Of a stretch of DNA of 64,000 nt, positions 19,609-31,178 are shown piece by piece. Position 1 is the first letter of the stretch. Each line of letters opens with the position of its first letter. A model generated the notes under the pieces. That model did not search any database, was not told the DNA's origin, and saw only the letters and a program-made list of their open reading frames with translations. The translations under genes and the position numbers were made by a program. Origin of the DNA: Ardenticatenia bacterium (GTDB lineage: Bacteria > Chloroflexota > Anaerolineae > Ardenticatenales > Ardenticatenaceae); assembly GCA_030949995.1 (NCBI GenBank), contig JAUZRY010000027.1, positions 30,048 to 94,047 of the forward strand, written 5' to 3'.

Positions 19609-22518
19609 ATGAGCCTTGGCTTCACTCACCCTGGCCTGCTCGGCCTGCTGGCATTGCTGCCGCTCATGTGGTACGTAGCCCTTTCGGCCAGGCGCCGGGC
19701 AGCGCGCCAGCGCACGTGGGCCGCCCTGGCCGCGCGCACGTTGCTCTTCCTCGCGTTGGTCCTCGCGTTGGCCGGCATCCACCTTCGCCGTCCGGCCGAT
19801 ACCGTGGCTGTGGTCTTCCTCGTGGATGTCTCCGACAGCATTCCTCCCCGAGCGCGCGCCGAAGCCGTAAACTACATGCGCGCGGCCCTCGCCACCAAGC
19901 CGGCCGAAGGCCGTGCGGGCGTTGTGGTCTTTGGCCGAGATGCCCTGGTGGAGCGCACCGTGGGCGATCTCCGGGGCGTGGATGCCCTGGAGAGCACACC
20001 TGTGCGCACCCACACCGACATTGAGGAGGCCGTGCGGCTTGGGTTGGCCTTGCTCCCCGGCGACGCTCAGGGGCGCCTGGTGCTCCTGAGCGATGGCCAG
20101 GCCAATGAGGGGCGCGTCGAACGGGCCGTACAACTGGCCGCTGCACAGGGTATCCCCGTGGACGTTGTGCCCCTGGAAGGCGGGATGACCGGACCTGAGG
20201 TGGTCTTGGCAGACCTGCGGGCTCCGCAGCGGGTGCGGGAGGGGCAGGCGCTCACGTTGGAGGTGGAGGTGGAGGCCACGGTGAGCACGCAGGCGCGGCT
20301 GCGCGTGTGGGAAGCGGGCGGTGGGCGTCCGGTGGAGGAACGAATTATCGACATCTCGCCGGGACACAGCCGAGTGGTGATTCCCCTCCAGGCATCGCGA
20401 AGTGGCGTGTTTCGTTACCGCGCCACCCTGGAGCCCGTGGAGGATACCCGCGCGGAGAACAACGTGGCCGAGACCGTGGTCTTCGTGGACGGCGCTCCAC
20501 GGGTGCTCGTTGTCACCCTTGAGCCCCAGGAGGTGAGCCCGCTGGTTCGCGCCTTGAGCGATGCGGGCGTGGACGTGGAGATGATCAACCCGGCGGGCTT
20601 GCCCACTGACCCGACAACCTTGGCCGATTATGACACCGTTGTGTTGGCCAACGTGCCCGCTGCCGAGGTGACCCGGCCGGCTCAGGAAGCCCTGCGCGCT
20701 TTCGTGCGCGACATGGGACATGGGCTCATCATGGTGGGAGGCCCCCAAAGCTTTGGCGCCGGCCTCTGGCACCGCACGCCGGTGGAGGAAGCTCTGCCCG
20801 TTTCCATGGAGGTGCGCACCAAGGAGCGGGAGCCCAATGTGGCCTTGGTCATGGTGGTGGACAAGAGTGGTTCCATGGGCCAGTGCCACTGTGAGGACCC
20901 GAACGATCCCAACGCCACGGCCCAGCGCCTCCAGGCCGGACTGGCCAAGGTGGACATTGCCAAGGAAGCCATTCTCCAGGCTGCCTTCGCATTGGGTGAC
21001 ATGGATGTGGTGGGGGTCGTGGCCTTTGACCAGGCCGCCCGTTGGGTCGTGGATCCCCAACCTTTCGTCGGCCCCACGGCTTTGGAAGAGGCCATCGCCG
21101 GTCTAGAGGCCAACGGCCCTACCAACATTGTCGCCGGCCTCCGGGCGGCTGGTGACCGGCTGGCCGAGGTTCAAGCTCGCGTGCGCCACATCATCCTCGT
21201 CACCGATGGTTGGAGCCGGGCTGGCGATTACCAGCCTTTGGCCGAGCGCTTGCGCCAGGAAGGGATCACGTTGAGCGTGGTGGCCGCGGGCCGGGGCGCT
21301 GCCCTCGAGGACTTGGCCGGCATGGCCGCCGACGGCGGAGGGCGCTTCTACCCGGCCGACTCCCTGGATGACATTCCCCGCATCTTCCTCAAGGAGACCA
21401 TTCGGGTGGCAGGGCGATACATTGTTGAGGAGCCCTTCCTGCCGGTGCCCGTGGCCGTGAGCCCGGTGGTGCGGGGAATCGATCCGGCGACTATGCCCCC
21501 TCTGCTCGGCTACAACGGTACGACGGCCAAGGGGGCGGCCACTGAAGTGCTCACCACGCTCTGGGATGATCCGCTGCTGGCCCTCTGGCAGTATGGACTC
21601 GGCCGCAGCGTGGCGTGGACCAGCGACTTCTCTGGGCGGTGGGGGCGTGAGCTTGTGGCGTGGGAACGATTTGGCGACTTCGTGGCCCAGCTCGTGGCGT
21701 GGACGTATCCCTTGCGTGCCTCGGAGACGTTGGAGGTGACCAGCGAATGGGAGGGGAGCACAGTACGCCTCTATGCCACCTCGAAGGACGCCACAGGGAA
21801 GCCGCGCAACTTCCTGCGCACTGAAGCACGCATCCTTGCGCCGGACGGCCAGACGGTCAACTTGGAGCTCTCCCAAGTCGGCCCTGGTGAATACGCTTCC
21901 ACCTTTGTGCCCGACCAGGTGGGCGCCTACGTGATCACAGTGGTCCAACGGGACGCCGAGGGCCTCCCCATTGACCGAGCTCAAGTGGGGCTCGTGGTGC
22001 CCTATTCGCCCGAGTACCGCCTCATCCAGGCCGACGGGACGCTGCTCCGAGAAGCCGCCCGCACCACGGGCGGGCGATTGGCCCCTCCACCGGACCACCT
22101 CTTCGCGCCCACCGGGGATCGCGTCTACCGTAGAACTCCCGTGTGGCCGTTGCTCCTCGTCCTGGCCGCTCTGCTCCTGCCGCTGGACGTGGCCCTGCGC
22201 CGCCTTGCCGTGGGCCGGCGTGAGCTCCGGCGCCTGTGGGAGCGAGTTCGTGCCCGCTGGCCCAGTGGTCCTGTTTCGGCCCGGGCCACGGTAGCGGGTC
22301 GGGCGCCTGAACGCCCCGAGCTCTTTGCGGCCAAAGCTCGTGCCCGCCGACGGCGGCGTGTGCAGGAGGCCGAGCCGGCAGCGGAGCTCTCCAACCAGGA
22401 GCCACCGTCGCCGGCCACACCGCCGCCTCCGCCGGCCCGGCCTGCTTCCGGGGCGGCGGAGGCCGAGGACACGCTGGCCCGCCTGCGGGCGGTCAAGCGC
22501 CGGCGGAGGCAGCGGTAG
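19609..22518 (+). CDS. Membrane protein with two von Willebrand A-like domains
   Basis: This is a ~969-residue membrane protein of the VWA / glutamine-amidotransferase-like type (BatA/CoxL-neighbour style architecture). Two N-terminal membrane segments (near residues 6-24 and 38-60) lead into a VWA-like domain with FLVDVSDS. A GATase-like segment follows ([21 protein letters not shown]). A second VWA domain carries a proper metal-site motif DKSGSMG and a TDG loop. A further membrane helix lies near residue 850, and the tail is Arg/Pro-rich and cytoplasmic. The first domain has DVSDS rather than DxSxS with Gly-Ser. The substrate is unknown. ATG 19609 follows GGGAG. Confidence 0.78.
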   Translation: MSLGFTHPGLLGLLALLPLMWYVALSARRRAARQRTWAALAARTLLFLALVLALAGIHLRRPADTVAVVFLVDVSDSIPPRARAEAVNYMRAALATKPAEGRAGVVVFGRDALVERTVGDLRGVDALESTPVRTHTDIEEAVRLGLALLPGDAQGRLVLLSDGQANEGRVERAVQLAAAQGIPVDVVPLEGGMTGPEVVLADLRAPQRVREGQALTLEVEVEATVSTQARLRVWEAGGGRPVEERIIDISPGHSRVVIPLQASRSGVFRYRATLEPVEDTRAENNVAETVVFVDGAPRVLVVTLEPQEVSPLVRALSDAGVDVEMINPAGLPTDPTTLADYDTVVLANVPAAEVTRPAQEALRAFVRDMGHGLIMVGGPQSFGAGLWHRTPVEEALPVSMEVRTKEREPNVALVMVVDKSGSMGQCHCEDPNDPNATAQRLQAGLAKVDIAKEAILQAAFALGDMDVVGVVAFDQAARWVVDPQPFVGPTALEEAIAGLEANGPTNIVAGLRAAGDRLAEVQARVRHIILVTDGWSRAGDYQPLAERLRQEGITLSVVAAGRGAALEDLAGMAADGGGRFYPADSLDDIPRIFLKETIRVAGRYIVEEPFLPVPVAVSPVVRGIDPATMPPLLGYNGTTAKGAATEVLTTLWDDPLLALWQYGLGRSVAWTSDFSGRWGRELVAWERFGDFVAQLVAWTYPLRASETLEVTSEWEGSTVRLYATSKDATGKPRNFLRTEARILAPDGQTVNLELSQVGPGEYASTFVPDQVGAYVITVVQRDAEGLPIDRAQVGLVVPYSPEYRLIQADGTLLREAARTTGGRLAPPPDHLFAPTGDRVYRRTPVWPLLLVLAALLLPLDVALRRLAVGRRELRRLWERVRARWPSGPVSARATVAGRAPERPELFAAKARARRRRRVQEAEPAAELSNQEPPSPATPPPPPARPASGAAEAEDTLARLRAVKRRRRQR

Positions 22519-22522
22519 CCCC

Positions 22523-23812
<1,290 letters not shown>

Positions 23813-23962
23813 CACAGCATCCTCCTCACAACCCCTGGTGCGGTGGAGCCGTCTCCAGGGCGTTTTAGGTTGTTGCGGCGAGAGGGCTGTGTGCCCTCCC
23901 GGGATTACCATCAAGGAATACACTGCCGTGAGGTCACCCGGTGCTGAGGGGCGCAAGACCGG

Positions 23963-23987
23963 CCCGGCGTGTGATGCACACGTCGGG
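23963..23987 (-). terminator. Hairpin between malate synthase and isocitrate lyase
   Basis: An 11-bp stem with one G-T pair (CCCGGCGTGTG / CACACGTCGGG, ATG loop) lies 34 bases past the malate synthase stop. It has no T-run, so it may be a processing or attenuation hairpin inside an aceB-aceA transcript rather than a full stop. A smaller GAGGGC/GCCCTC hairpin lies at 23882-23898. Confidence 0.45.
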
Positions 23988-24021
23988 ACTCTGCAACGGA
24001 TGACGGCTGTTTTTGGCCGGG

Positions 24022-25593
24022 TTAGTCAATGTACTCGTAGGAGATGTAGGTCAAGAATTCGGTGAACTCCTCCTCGAGCACCAGTGTGTCCAAGATCTCC
24101 CTGGCTTCTCGGTACCGACCCACATCGAGGCCACCCAGCTTGGCCAGCTCCTCGTCCCGAAGTTGCCGGTAGAGGTCGGCGGTGATGGGCCGGCCGTCAT
24201 CCATCTGGGCGTGATGATGGCGCCACTGCCAGAGTTGGGCGCGGGCGATTTCAGCCGTGGCCGTGTCCTCCATCAGGTTGAAGATGGCCGCGGCCCCGTT
24301 GCCCAGCAACCACGAGTTGAGATACTGCAGGGCTACGCTGATGTTGTTGCGCAGGCCGGCTTCGGTGATGGTCCCGCCGGGCACGCGGATGTCGAGTAAG
24401 TCGTCCGCGCCCACGTGAACATCGTCGCGCAGCCGGTCCTTCTGGTGGGGGCGGTCGCCCAGCACCTGCGCGAATACCTCTCTGGCCACGGGGACGAGGT
24501 CGGGGTGGGCCACCCACGTGCCGTCAAACCCGTCGCCCGACTCCCGCTCCTTGTCCTCGCGCACCTTGGCCAACGCGCGCTCGTTGACCTCAGGATCGCG
24601 TCGGCTGGGAATGAAGGCCGCCATGCCGCCGATAGCGTGCGCCCCGCGGCGGTGGCAGGTCTTGACCAGCAGCTCGGTGTAGGCGCGCATGAAGGGTACG
24701 GTCATGGTCACTTGGGCACGGTCGGGAAGCACGAGGTCGTGCCGCTTGCGGAACTTCTTGATGACGCTGAAGATGTAATCCCACCGGCCAGCGTTGAGGC
24801 CGGCCGCGTGGTCCCGCAGTTCGTAGAGGATCTCGTCCATCTCGAAGGCCGCCAAAATGGTTTCGATGAGCACGGTGGCGCGAATGCTGCCCACCGGAAT
24901 GTTGAGGGCCTCTTGGGCGAAGACGAAGACATCGTTCCAGAGCCGGGCTTCCAGGTGGCTCTCCAGCTTGGGCAGGTAGAAGTAGGGGCCTGTGCCCCGG
25001 TCCAACAGCTCGCGTGCATTGTGGAAGAAGTAGAGGCCGAAGTCAAAGAGGCTGGCCGAAATAGGCTGACCGTCCACCAGGACGTGTTTCTCGGTCAAGT
25101 GCCACCCGCGCGGGCGCACCAGCAGAGTGGCAATCTCGTCCTTCAGGCGGTATTCCTTGCCGTCGGGGCTCATGAACTCGATCCGCCGGCGCACGGCGTC
25201 AATGAGGTTGATCTGACCTTGGACGACGTTGTCCCACGTGGGCGACAGGGCGTCCTCAAAGTCGGCCATGAAGACATTGGCTCCCGAGTTGAGGGCATTG
25301 ATCATCATCTTGCGGTCCACGGGGCCGGTGATCTCCACCCAGCGGCGCTGAAGGTCGGGCGGCGTGGGGGCCACTTGCCATTCGCTCTCCCGGATGTGGG
25401 CGGTCTCCGGGAGGAAGTCGGGAAGGGTGCCGGCGTCGAACGCTGCCTGACGCTCCTCCCGCCGTCGGAGCAGCTCCTCGCGCCGGGGGTTGAACTCCCG
25501 GTGGAGTTGGGCCACAAAGGCCATCGCGTCCGATGTCAGTATCTGTTCGTAGTCGGGCGTCACTCTCCCCAGAATTTGAATATCAGCAGACAT
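24022..25593 (-). CDS. aceB: Malate synthase A
   Basis: Malate synthase condenses glyoxylate with acetyl-CoA to malate, the second step of the glyoxylate shunt. The 523-residue length fits isoform A. Conserved stretches are [67 protein letters not shown] and [14 protein letters not shown]. The ATG at 25593 has GAAGGAGG just upstream. A strong promoter and a hairpin with T-run lie in the leader (25686-25821). Confidence 0.96.
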   Translation of the reverse strand: MSADIQILGRVTPDYEQILTSDAMAFVAQLHREFNPRREELLRRREERQAAFDAGTLPDFLPETAHIRESEWQVAPTPPDLQRRWVEITGPVDRKMMINALNSGANVFMADFEDALSPTWDNVVQGQINLIDAVRRRIEFMSPDGKEYRLKDEIATLLVRPRGWHLTEKHVLVDGQPISASLFDFGLYFFHNARELLDRGTGPYFYLPKLESHLEARLWNDVFVFAQEALNIPVGSIRATVLIETILAAFEMDEILYELRDHAAGLNAGRWDYIFSVIKKFRKRHDLVLPDRAQVTMTVPFMRAYTELLVKTCHRRGAHAIGGMAAFIPSRRDPEVNERALAKVREDKERESGDGFDGTWVAHPDLVPVAREVFAQVLGDRPHQKDRLRDDVHVGADDLLDIRVPGGTITEAGLRNNISVALQYLNSWLLGNGAAAIFNLMEDTATAEIARAQLWQWRHHHAQMDDGRPITADLYRQLRDEELAKLGGLDVGRYREAREILDTLVLEEEFTEFLTYISYEYID

Positions 25594-25685
25594 GAATCCC
25601 TCCTTCCCATGCTCCCTGGCTTGATACTTTTCGCTTGGCCCCACGGTGTGGGATTGGGCACGAGTGTCGGTCAACGTGAAAAACA

Positions 25686-25714
25686 TGCGCGGGGCCCTAC
25701 AAGCGCCCCGCGCA
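25686..25714 (-). promoter_or_regulatory. Hairpin plus T-run in the malate synthase leader (possible attenuator)
   Basis: Read on the minus strand, a perfect 10-bp stem (TGCGCGGGGC / GCCCCGCGCA, 9-base loop) is followed within two bases by TTTTT. This is the form of an intrinsic terminator, yet it lies between the predicted promoter (25792-25821) and the gene start at 25593, with no minus-strand gene upstream to terminate. A 26-codon GTG reading frame (25777-25697) ends with its stop codon in the hairpin loop. It could be a leader peptide but has almost no ribosome site. Confidence 0.55.
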
Positions 25715-25791
25715 CGTCTCTATGTAACGCCGCTGTTTCTGGGTGTATTTGGCCGTTGAGCTTGTCTCTCCTGGCACCTTGTTTGTGAAAA

Positions 25792-25821
25792 ATTATACAA
25801 ATCCTCTTGGCTCACTGACAA
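25792..25821 (-). promoter_or_regulatory. Promoter for malate synthase
   Basis: On the minus strand TTGTCA (25821-25816), an 18-base spacer and a perfect TATAAT (25797-25792) predict a start near 25785 and a leader of about 190 bases. Confidence 0.65.
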
Positions 25822-25899
25822 TATCCGTTCTGGTGGGTTATCAGGGGTCCATTTAGGTAGTCCTGGCCCTACCCTGATGGATAGGCTGGTGGGACCTAA

Positions 25900-25928
25900 T
25901 TGACCACCCACGGAAAATGAAGTATGCT
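25900..25928 (+). promoter_or_regulatory. Promoter for the response regulator
   Basis: TTGACC (25900-25905), a 17-base spacer and TATGCT (25923-25928) precede the regulator gene by about 80 bases. The two promoters in this 415-base gap are divergent. Confidence 0.5.
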
Positions 25929-26008
25929 TCTGTGATCGGAAGCAGACCACGGAGGCCCCTGCCGAAAGCGCACACGGGATCCCTTGAAGGTGCCGGGTAG
26001 AGTGTGTC

Positions 26009-26656
26009 ATGTCAGAGAAAATCCGCGTGCTCATTGTGGATGATCACCCTGTGGTGCTGGAGGGCCTGAAGGGCCTGTTCGAGCGCGAACCGGACATTGA
26101 GGTGGTGGCCACGGCACGAAGCGGGGATGAACTGCTCGACCTGCTCCGGCGCCACCGGGTTGATGTGGTGGTGCTCGACTTGCAGATGCCTTACCACGGC
26201 CTGGTGGCCTTGGCCGAGATCCGCCGGCGTCGCCTTCCGGTGCGCGTGTTGGTGTTAACGGCCTTCGACGATGATGAGAATATCCGCGCGGCCCTCGAGT
26301 TGCAGGTAGAGGGGTTCGTCTCGAAGACGCAGTCTCCCCGGCATGCGATTGCGGCTATCCGCCAAATTGCCGGCGGTCACCTCGTGTACCCCCGCGCGGC
26401 ACGGCGTTGGCTGGCCGTACGGGCGGGAACAGGCATCACCTCGGCGGCTCAGCGCCTCTCCCCCCGCGAGTGGGAGGTGCTCTCCTACGTGGCCCAAGGG
26501 CTAACCAACGCGGAGATCGCCGCGCAGCTCATGGTCAGCGAGAACACGGTGCGCTTTCACCTGAAGAACATTTACGAAAAGCTTCACGTGGCCAACCGCA
26601 CGGAGGCGACGGCCTGGTACCTGCAACACCAGGCGCCGGGCGCCGAGTCCGCCTGA
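26009..26656 (+). CDS. NarL/FixJ-family response regulator
   Basis: This is a two-component response regulator of 215 residues. The receiver domain (residues ~5-120) has the acidic pair in VDDH, the phospho-acceptor Asp in VVVLDLQMP and the switch Thr in VLVLTAFDD. The usual receiver lysine follows in GFVSKTQ. The C-terminal LuxR-type helix-turn-helix is complete (LSPREWEVLSYVAQGLTNAE, SENTVRFHLKNIYEKL). No histidine kinase is next to it, so the partner is unknown. It is monocistronic; its divergent position suggests possible control of the neighbouring glyoxylate genes, but this is inference. Confidence 0.92.
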   Translation: MSEKIRVLIVDDHPVVLEGLKGLFEREPDIEVVATARSGDELLDLLRRHRVDVVVLDLQMPYHGLVALAEIRRRRLPVRVLVLTAFDDDENIRAALELQVEGFVSKTQSPRHAIAAIRQIAGGHLVYPRAARRWLAVRAGTGITSAAQRLSPREWEVLSYVAQGLTNAEIAAQLMVSENTVRFHLKNIYEKLHVANRTEATAWYLQHQAPGAESA

Positions 26657-26873
26657 TGGCCACTTTGAAGCACTGCTCATGATGACTTCCGGCCCCGGAT
26701 TGAAAGGCGCAGCGCAGGGCGCCGTTCCAGCCACTGGAGCAGGAAGCCGATCAGTAGCCCGGTGCCCAACAAGAAGGAGAGGAGCAGCGGACCAATATGC
26801 CGACATCCTTGCCACGGACGGCATCCTGCACGGGCCGAGAAGGGGTGCCAAGATAAGCACATGTCGTTTTCCC

Positions 26874-27785
26874 CTATGTCAGCAGGTCTCGCAACGCGGC
26901 TTCCACCTGGGTGAACTCGAACGTGAAGCCTGCTTCCAACAGGCGCCGGGGTACAGCTCGCTGTCCGCCCAAGAGGACGGTGGCCATCTCTCCGAAGAGC
27001 AGCCTGAGCCCTATGGCCGGCACGCGCATGAAGGTGGGGCGGCCGAGCACACGGCCCAAGGCCCGGGTGAATTCGACGTTGCGCACCGGCGTGGGCGCAC
27101 TGAGGTTGTAGGGGCCGTGGCTCTCCTCGTGCTCGATGAGAAAGCGCACGGCTCGCACGTGATCGCGGATGTGAATCCAGGGCAACCACTGCTGACCGTT
27201 TCCCAAGGGGCCTCCAAGGCCGAGCTTGAAGGGTGGCATCATGCGGGGTAAGGCGCCTCCATCGGTGCTGAGCACGATGCCGGTACGCAGGATCACGCGC
27301 CGTACGCCCTCCTGCTCCACAGGAGCGGTGGAGGCTTCCCACGCCACGCACACTTGGGCGAGGAAGTCGTGGCCCGGCGGCGCTTCCTCGGTCAGCTCCT
27401 CGTTGCCTGCCGGCCCGTAGAAGCCCACGGCCGATGCTTGGACCACTACCTTCGGTTTCTGTGTGGCCAAGGAGACAGCCTCGACCACGGCCCGGCCGGC
27501 GTTGAGACGGCTCTCGCGAATGCGCCGCTTGCGTTCAGGGGTCCACCGGCCGGCGGCAATGTTTTCGCCTGCCAGGTTGACGATGGCACCGGCGCCGTCG
27601 GCCACGTCTGTCCACCCCTTGGCGCTGTGCGCGTCCCACGCCCTCAGACGCACTCCGCCGGGCATGCGGCCGGCGTGCTGTGCCGGCGAGCGGCTGAGCA
27701 CGATCACCTCGTGGCCTTGAGCAGCCAGCGAAGCCGAAAGAGCCCGTCCGAGCAGCCCTGTTCCCCCGGTGATGAGTACCCGCAT
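26874..27785 (-). CDS. TIGR01777-type NAD-dependent epimerase/dehydratase-like protein
   Basis: This is a 303-residue extended SDR of the YfcH/SDR39U1 type. The Rossmann motif [16 protein letters not shown] opens the protein. [34 protein letters not shown] and the C-terminal DUF1731-like [16 protein letters not shown] are the signatures of the TIGR01777 family. The biological substrate of this family is not established. It is transcribed alone on the minus strand, with a perfect TATAAT upstream at 27881-27886. Confidence 0.9.
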   Translation of the reverse strand: MRVLITGGTGLLGRALSASLAAQGHEVIVLSRSPAQHAGRMPGGVRLRAWDAHSAKGWTDVADGAGAIVNLAGENIAAGRWTPERKRRIRESRLNAGRAVVEAVSLATQKPKVVVQASAVGFYGPAGNEELTEEAPPGHDFLAQVCVAWEASTAPVEQEGVRRVILRTGIVLSTDGGALPRMMPPFKLGLGGPLGNGQQWLPWIHIRDHVRAVRFLIEHEESHGPYNLSAPTPVRNVEFTRALGRVLGRPTFMRVPAIGLRLLFGEMATVLLGGQRAVPRRLLEAGFTFEFTQVEAALRDLLT

Positions 27786-27880
27786 GGGCGTATCCTTCCT
27801 TCACCCTCAGCGCCGACGATGTCGACCCCGTGATCTTCCAGGCAGAGTGTGTTCTCAACATCTGTACACGATGCCCTATT

Positions 27881-27910
27881 ATTATACTGGCATCACCTCC
27901 CTGTTGTCGA
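27881..27910 (-). promoter_or_regulatory. Candidate promoter for the epimerase gene
   Basis: On the minus strand a perfect TATAAT (27886-27881) has a weak -35, TCGACA, at 27910-27905 with an 18-base spacer. It lies about 95 bases before the gene. Confidence 0.4.
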
Positions 27911-27956
27911 ACGGCGAACAGGACGCCTAAGCTCCCCGTTGACACAAGGGTAGCGG

Positions 27957-27985
27957 TTGAGCCAACCGAAAAAATTTGCTATAAT
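27957..27985 (+). promoter_or_regulatory. Promoter for the cNMP/PH-domain membrane protein
   Basis: TTGAGC (27957-27962), a 17-base spacer and a perfect TATAAT (27980-27985) lie 70 bases before the ATG at 28056. A TTGACA at 27939 has no -10 at the right distance. Confidence 0.65.
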
Positions 27986-28055
27986 TTCTGTGCAAACTTT
28001 TGCCCATTTTTTGGTACATGGCGTTGGTGTGGAACAAGGCGACGGGGGGAACGTC

Positions 28056-29767
28056 ATGGCAGACTTGTTTGACCTCCTGCGAGCTCAGCCACTCCTCGCG
28101 AAGCTGCCGGGCGCGGAAATCGAACACTTGGCGAACCAAGCCCTCCTGAAGCGCCTAAATGCCGGGGAGTACCTCTTCCGCGCCGGTGAGCCGGCCGAGA
28201 TGGTCTACTTCATTGTGTCCGGGCACGTAGAAGTCCATGCCGGCGATGATGGCAAAGCAGGGGTGAAAGCAGCGGTCCGACTCGGCCCTGGGGATGTGAT
28301 CGGCAGCGGCGCGGTGTTCTCCGAGAATGGCGTCTATGACTCGTCGGTCCGTGCTTTGGAGCCCACCGAACTGATTGGCATACCGGCCGAGCATTTCCGC
28401 GAGTTGGCCGAGGCGTATTCTGAGGTCAAGAAACAGGCCGAGTACGACGCGACTGAACACTTGGAGTTAACCGCTGAGGTTGCCGACCAGGAGTTCTTGC
28501 CCGGGGAGATGCCCATCATCGTCACCCGCCCCCACTGGATCACGCTCGTCACCAATGTGGTCCGGCCAATAGGGCTCATGGGGGTGGTGACCGTGGTGGC
28601 AGCCGTGCTCCTCCTGGTTCTGGCGGACAGTGATTGGGCGCTCGTCGTGTGGGGAGGCTGGGCCATCGTGTTGGGCGGGCTTGCCTTGTGGCTGGTCTGG
28701 AATATCGTGGATTATGTGAATGACTTCTACATTGTAACCACTCACCGGGTGATTCACATTAATAAAGTCGTGTTTTTGTTAGAGGAGAGGTACGAGGCTC
28801 CCATTGAAAAGGTTCAAGATGTTGAGGCCACAATTTCCAACCCTCTCCAGCGGCTCTTGCGCTACGGCGACTTGGTGATCAACACGGCGGCCCAGGATCA
28901 GATCACGTTCAATCATGTGCCCGACCCGGAGCGCGTGCAGTCGGTCATTCTGGCCCAAAAAGATCGGTTTGAGGCCCGCGTGTACGCGCTGGCCCAAGAG
29001 GAGAAGCGCCGCCGTATCCGTGAGGCCTTAGGATTGGAACCGCGTCCCGAACAGGAGGCCGCCGTGTTTGAGGAGGAGATCAGCTCGGCTCCTCCGCCCC
29101 CTCCACCGACGCCGAGGTTGTGGGAGCGAGTGAAACAGTACTGGAACCCGTTCAACCTCCGCGAGCACCGCCCAAACAACATCATCGTGTGGCGCAAGCA
29201 TTGGATTCGGTTGGTCATTCGTATCCAGCCGGTGCTCTGGTTCATGCTCTTGATCTTTGTCGGCGCTGTCTTGGCCATTTTCTACGTGGAGAGCACGTCT
29301 CAGCCCTCCGCCTTTACCTCGATCATCGTGGCGTTGTATGTGGTACTCTTCCTCATCGGGGGCCTGTGGTTCTGGTGGGAGTACGAAGATTGGCGCAATG
29401 ACCTCTACATTTTGGAGAACGACAAGGTGATTGACGAGGAGAGACTCCCCTTGGACTTGCAATCCAACGTGCGCCAGGCGCCTCTCGATTCCATCCAGGA
29501 TGTGAAGTACAGGATACCTGGCCCCCTGTATGCCTTTCTCAACGTGGGCAACGTGATTATTGAGACGGCCAGCACCGAAGGACGGTTCACTTTCAATTGG
29601 GTAAAAAATCCCAAGAGGTGGTCCAGGAAATCACCAGACGGCTTCAGGCCCTCGAAGAGAAGCGGATGGCCGAACGTCAGGCGCGCATTGATGAGTCCGT
29701 GTTGGAAATCCTGGCCATTTACCACCGCGAGTTCAACACGCAGCCGTTCCGAGAAGAGGCGTCCTGA
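28056..29767 (+). CDS. Cyclic-nucleotide-binding membrane protein with two PH-like (bPH) modules (one frame slip)
   Basis: The ~570-residue protein begins with a cNMP-binding domain (LLAKLPGAEIEHLANQ, VYFIVSGHVEV, LGPGDVIGSGAVFSENGVY). It then has two repeated units: a membrane hairpin (near residues 165-215 and 385-440) followed by a bPH/DUF304-type domain (NDFYIVTTHRVIHINK then EKVQDVEATISNPL; NDLYILENDKVIDEERLP then DSIQDVKYRIPGPL). A Pro-rich linker with a run of prolines joins the units. A coiled C-terminus follows the slip. The slip is in an A run near 29605: seven A give KKSQEVVQEITRRLQ and a stop at 29767. As written, the frame instead runs on to 30095. The role is unknown; ligand sensing at the membrane is inference. 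Confidence 0.8.
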
Positions 29768-29843
29768 GGGGGGACGGCCCCGGCAGGTGGTACGTGCTCC
29801 TGGAACAGGCGCACGGAGCAAAATCACGGAGAGGAGTGGGAGA

Positions 29844-30095
29844 ATGGCGGTTGAAATTACCATTAACCGGGCGACGAAGACGATGGTCATCCCGGCCGGC
29901 GAGGCGGACCGTGTCAAGGAAATCGCCGGCGGACGCATCCGCAAAGTGGGGGCTCTTACCGGGGCCGGTGGGACCAACCGGTATGTGGCCGGCGGTGACC
30001 TGGAAGAGCTCGCCGAGCTGTTGCGCCAGGCCGGCTATGTGGTGCGGCTCGTGGGCCAACCCATTGAGAAGGAAGAGGACGAGGATTGGTTGTAG
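29844..30095 (+). CDS. Small hypothetical protein, 83 aa
   Basis: A short acidic protein starts at ATG 29844 with GAGGAGTGGGAG upstream. It has no signal or membrane segment. The central GGRIRKVGALTGAGGTNRYVAGGDLEEL and the acidic C-terminus EKEEDEDWL are distinctive, but I do not recognise the family. It follows the cNMP/PH protein by 76 bases and is followed by a strong terminator, so the two probably form one transcript. Confidence 0.6.
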   Translation: MAVEITINRATKTMVIPAGEADRVKEIAGGRIRKVGALTGAGGTNRYVAGGDLEELAELLRQAGYVVRLVGQPIEKEEDEDWL

Positions 30096-30107
30096 ACCAA
30101 CACCCCT

Positions 30108-30144
30108 GCTCTCTGTGCGCGACCTTCAGCCGCGCACAGAGAGC
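30108..30144 (+). terminator. Strong hairpin terminator
   Basis: A perfect 14-bp inverted repeat, GCTCTCTGTGCGCG / CGCGCACAGAGAGC with a 9-base loop, begins 12 bases after the 83-aa gene. It is followed by GTCCCCTATTT. It also lies just downstream of the minus-strand HTH gene and may stop both transcripts. Confidence 0.75.
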
Positions 30145-30180
30145 GTCCCCTATTTCCGCTTCCTCCTGTTCCCCTTGGGC

Positions 30181-30647
30181 TTATCGGATCCACTGAAAGG
30201 GCCGGGCGGGAAACCGATAGTCCACCCCCGCCTTCCTGAGAATTTGGCGCCGTATTCGTGGCTGATGGTCTTCACGATTCCCCGCCGCACGGCCTCTTCT
30301 GCGAGCTTGTGGAGGGTCCAGCGGTTGTAGGGCAGGCCGAGATCGCGCGGGTGCGTGCGCGCAAGTTCGATGATCTGGCGCCGCTGTTCCTCGGTGAAGC
30401 GCGGTGGTGCCCCCCCGGAGCGCGGGCTGATGAGCCCTTGAATGCCGTGTTTGTTGAACCGGTGAATCCACTTGCGCAGGTTTGTGGGATGCGCTTGCAG
30501 CAGGGCGGCGATCTCCGGCACACGGTACCCGGCGTGGGAGAGCAGGATGACCCTGGCCCGGTGGCGCAGCGCGCTGTCCTCGTGTTCCAGCCAGCTTCGA
30601 AGCACCTTTTCTTCCTGGGACGTGAGTTTGCGGACGTAGAGAGCCAT
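30181..30647 (-). CDS. IS630-type helix-turn-helix protein (one frame slip)
   Basis: The protein of about 155 residues matches the N-terminal DNA-binding part of IS630-family transposases (RHRARVILLSHAGYRVPEIAALL, NLRKWIHRFNKHGIQGL, FTEEQRRQIIEL). It has an excellent ribosome site, AAAGGAGGT, before ATG 30647. A missing base near 30254 breaks the frame; across it the end reads RQILRKAGVDYRFPARPFQWIR and stops at 30181. No DDE catalytic domain follows and no terminal inverted repeats were seen. It is either a stand-alone regulator of this fold or an IS remnant. The ORF as written would end at 30150. Confidence 0.6.
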
Positions 30648-30946
30648 GTGTGGTACCTCCTTTCGCGGTTTCCGGGTTGGCACCTGTCGGGGACTGGCCC
30701 GGACATTGTGACGCCCATTTGTCCGAGGAACGCCTTCTGAACACACTATAGTGGAAGCAAATGTACGCTTGATGAACACTTTCAACGGGATATATGACGC
30801 TTTTTTCAGTGTGTGGCTGCACAGTCGATGCAACGGGGCGTTGGCGTTGCCCAATGGAGGAAGCTGGCGTAATATCTAGCACACCGGCGAGGCACTGGCC
30901 TCGACCGGGCGTTGGCGAAGAACACACCTGACAGGGAACACGCACC
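30648..30946. other. Divergent intergenic region
   Basis: About 300 bases separate the HTH gene from the small membrane protein. A perfect 10-bp palindrome CACTATAGTG lies at 30744-30753 and contains a TATAGT that could act as a -10 on either strand. No matching -35 is convincing. It is a plausible operator for the HTH protein, but this is only inference. Confidence 0.3.
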
Positions 30947-31159
30947 ATGAGAAGCCTGTGGTTCTGCGGCGCCGGCGTGGCCTTCGGCACAGGGCTGTGG
31001 CTCCTGTACCGGGGGCGGATCTACGTGGCCGCCTTCGCCGCGCGCCTGCGCCTTTCACCCTTGGCCGACCGGCTGCTCCGAGCAACCGTGGCTGGGCTCA
31101 TTACCCTGTTGCTCGCGCTCGGCTGTCGGCTCGTGGTGCTCCTGTGGGGTGGAACGTGA
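30947..31159 (+). CDS. Small membrane protein, 70 aa
   Basis: This short protein has two predicted membrane helices (residues ~5-20 and ~45-66) with a basic loop between them (GRIYVAAFAARLRL). I do not recognise it. It ends 19 bases before the DUF1786-like gene on the same strand, so the genes may be co-transcribed. Confidence 0.5.
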   Translation: MRSLWFCGAGVAFGTGLWLLYRGRIYVAAFAARLRLSPLADRLLRATVAGLITLLLALGCRLVVLLWGGT

Positions 31160-31178
31160 ACGAGGAGGGATGAGTCCC

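Noticed and set aside
19456..21060. 534-codon minus-strand frame across the von Willebrand gene
   Set aside because: Antisense shadow of a GC-rich gene; the plus-strand protein has VWA metal motifs and membrane helices.
24415..25788. 457-codon plus-strand frame opposite malate synthase
   Set aside because: Shadow of a highly conserved enzyme on the minus strand.
27939..27944. TTGACA as the -35 of the cNMP protein promoter
   Set aside because: It lies 35 bases before TATAAT; TTGAGC at 27957 has the correct 17-base spacing.
29768..30095. Extension of the cNMP/PH protein to 30095 as written
   Set aside because: The extension starts with low-quality sequence after the A-run slip, then enters a separate gene with its own ribosome site at 29844; the shifted frame gives a sensible coiled end at 29767.
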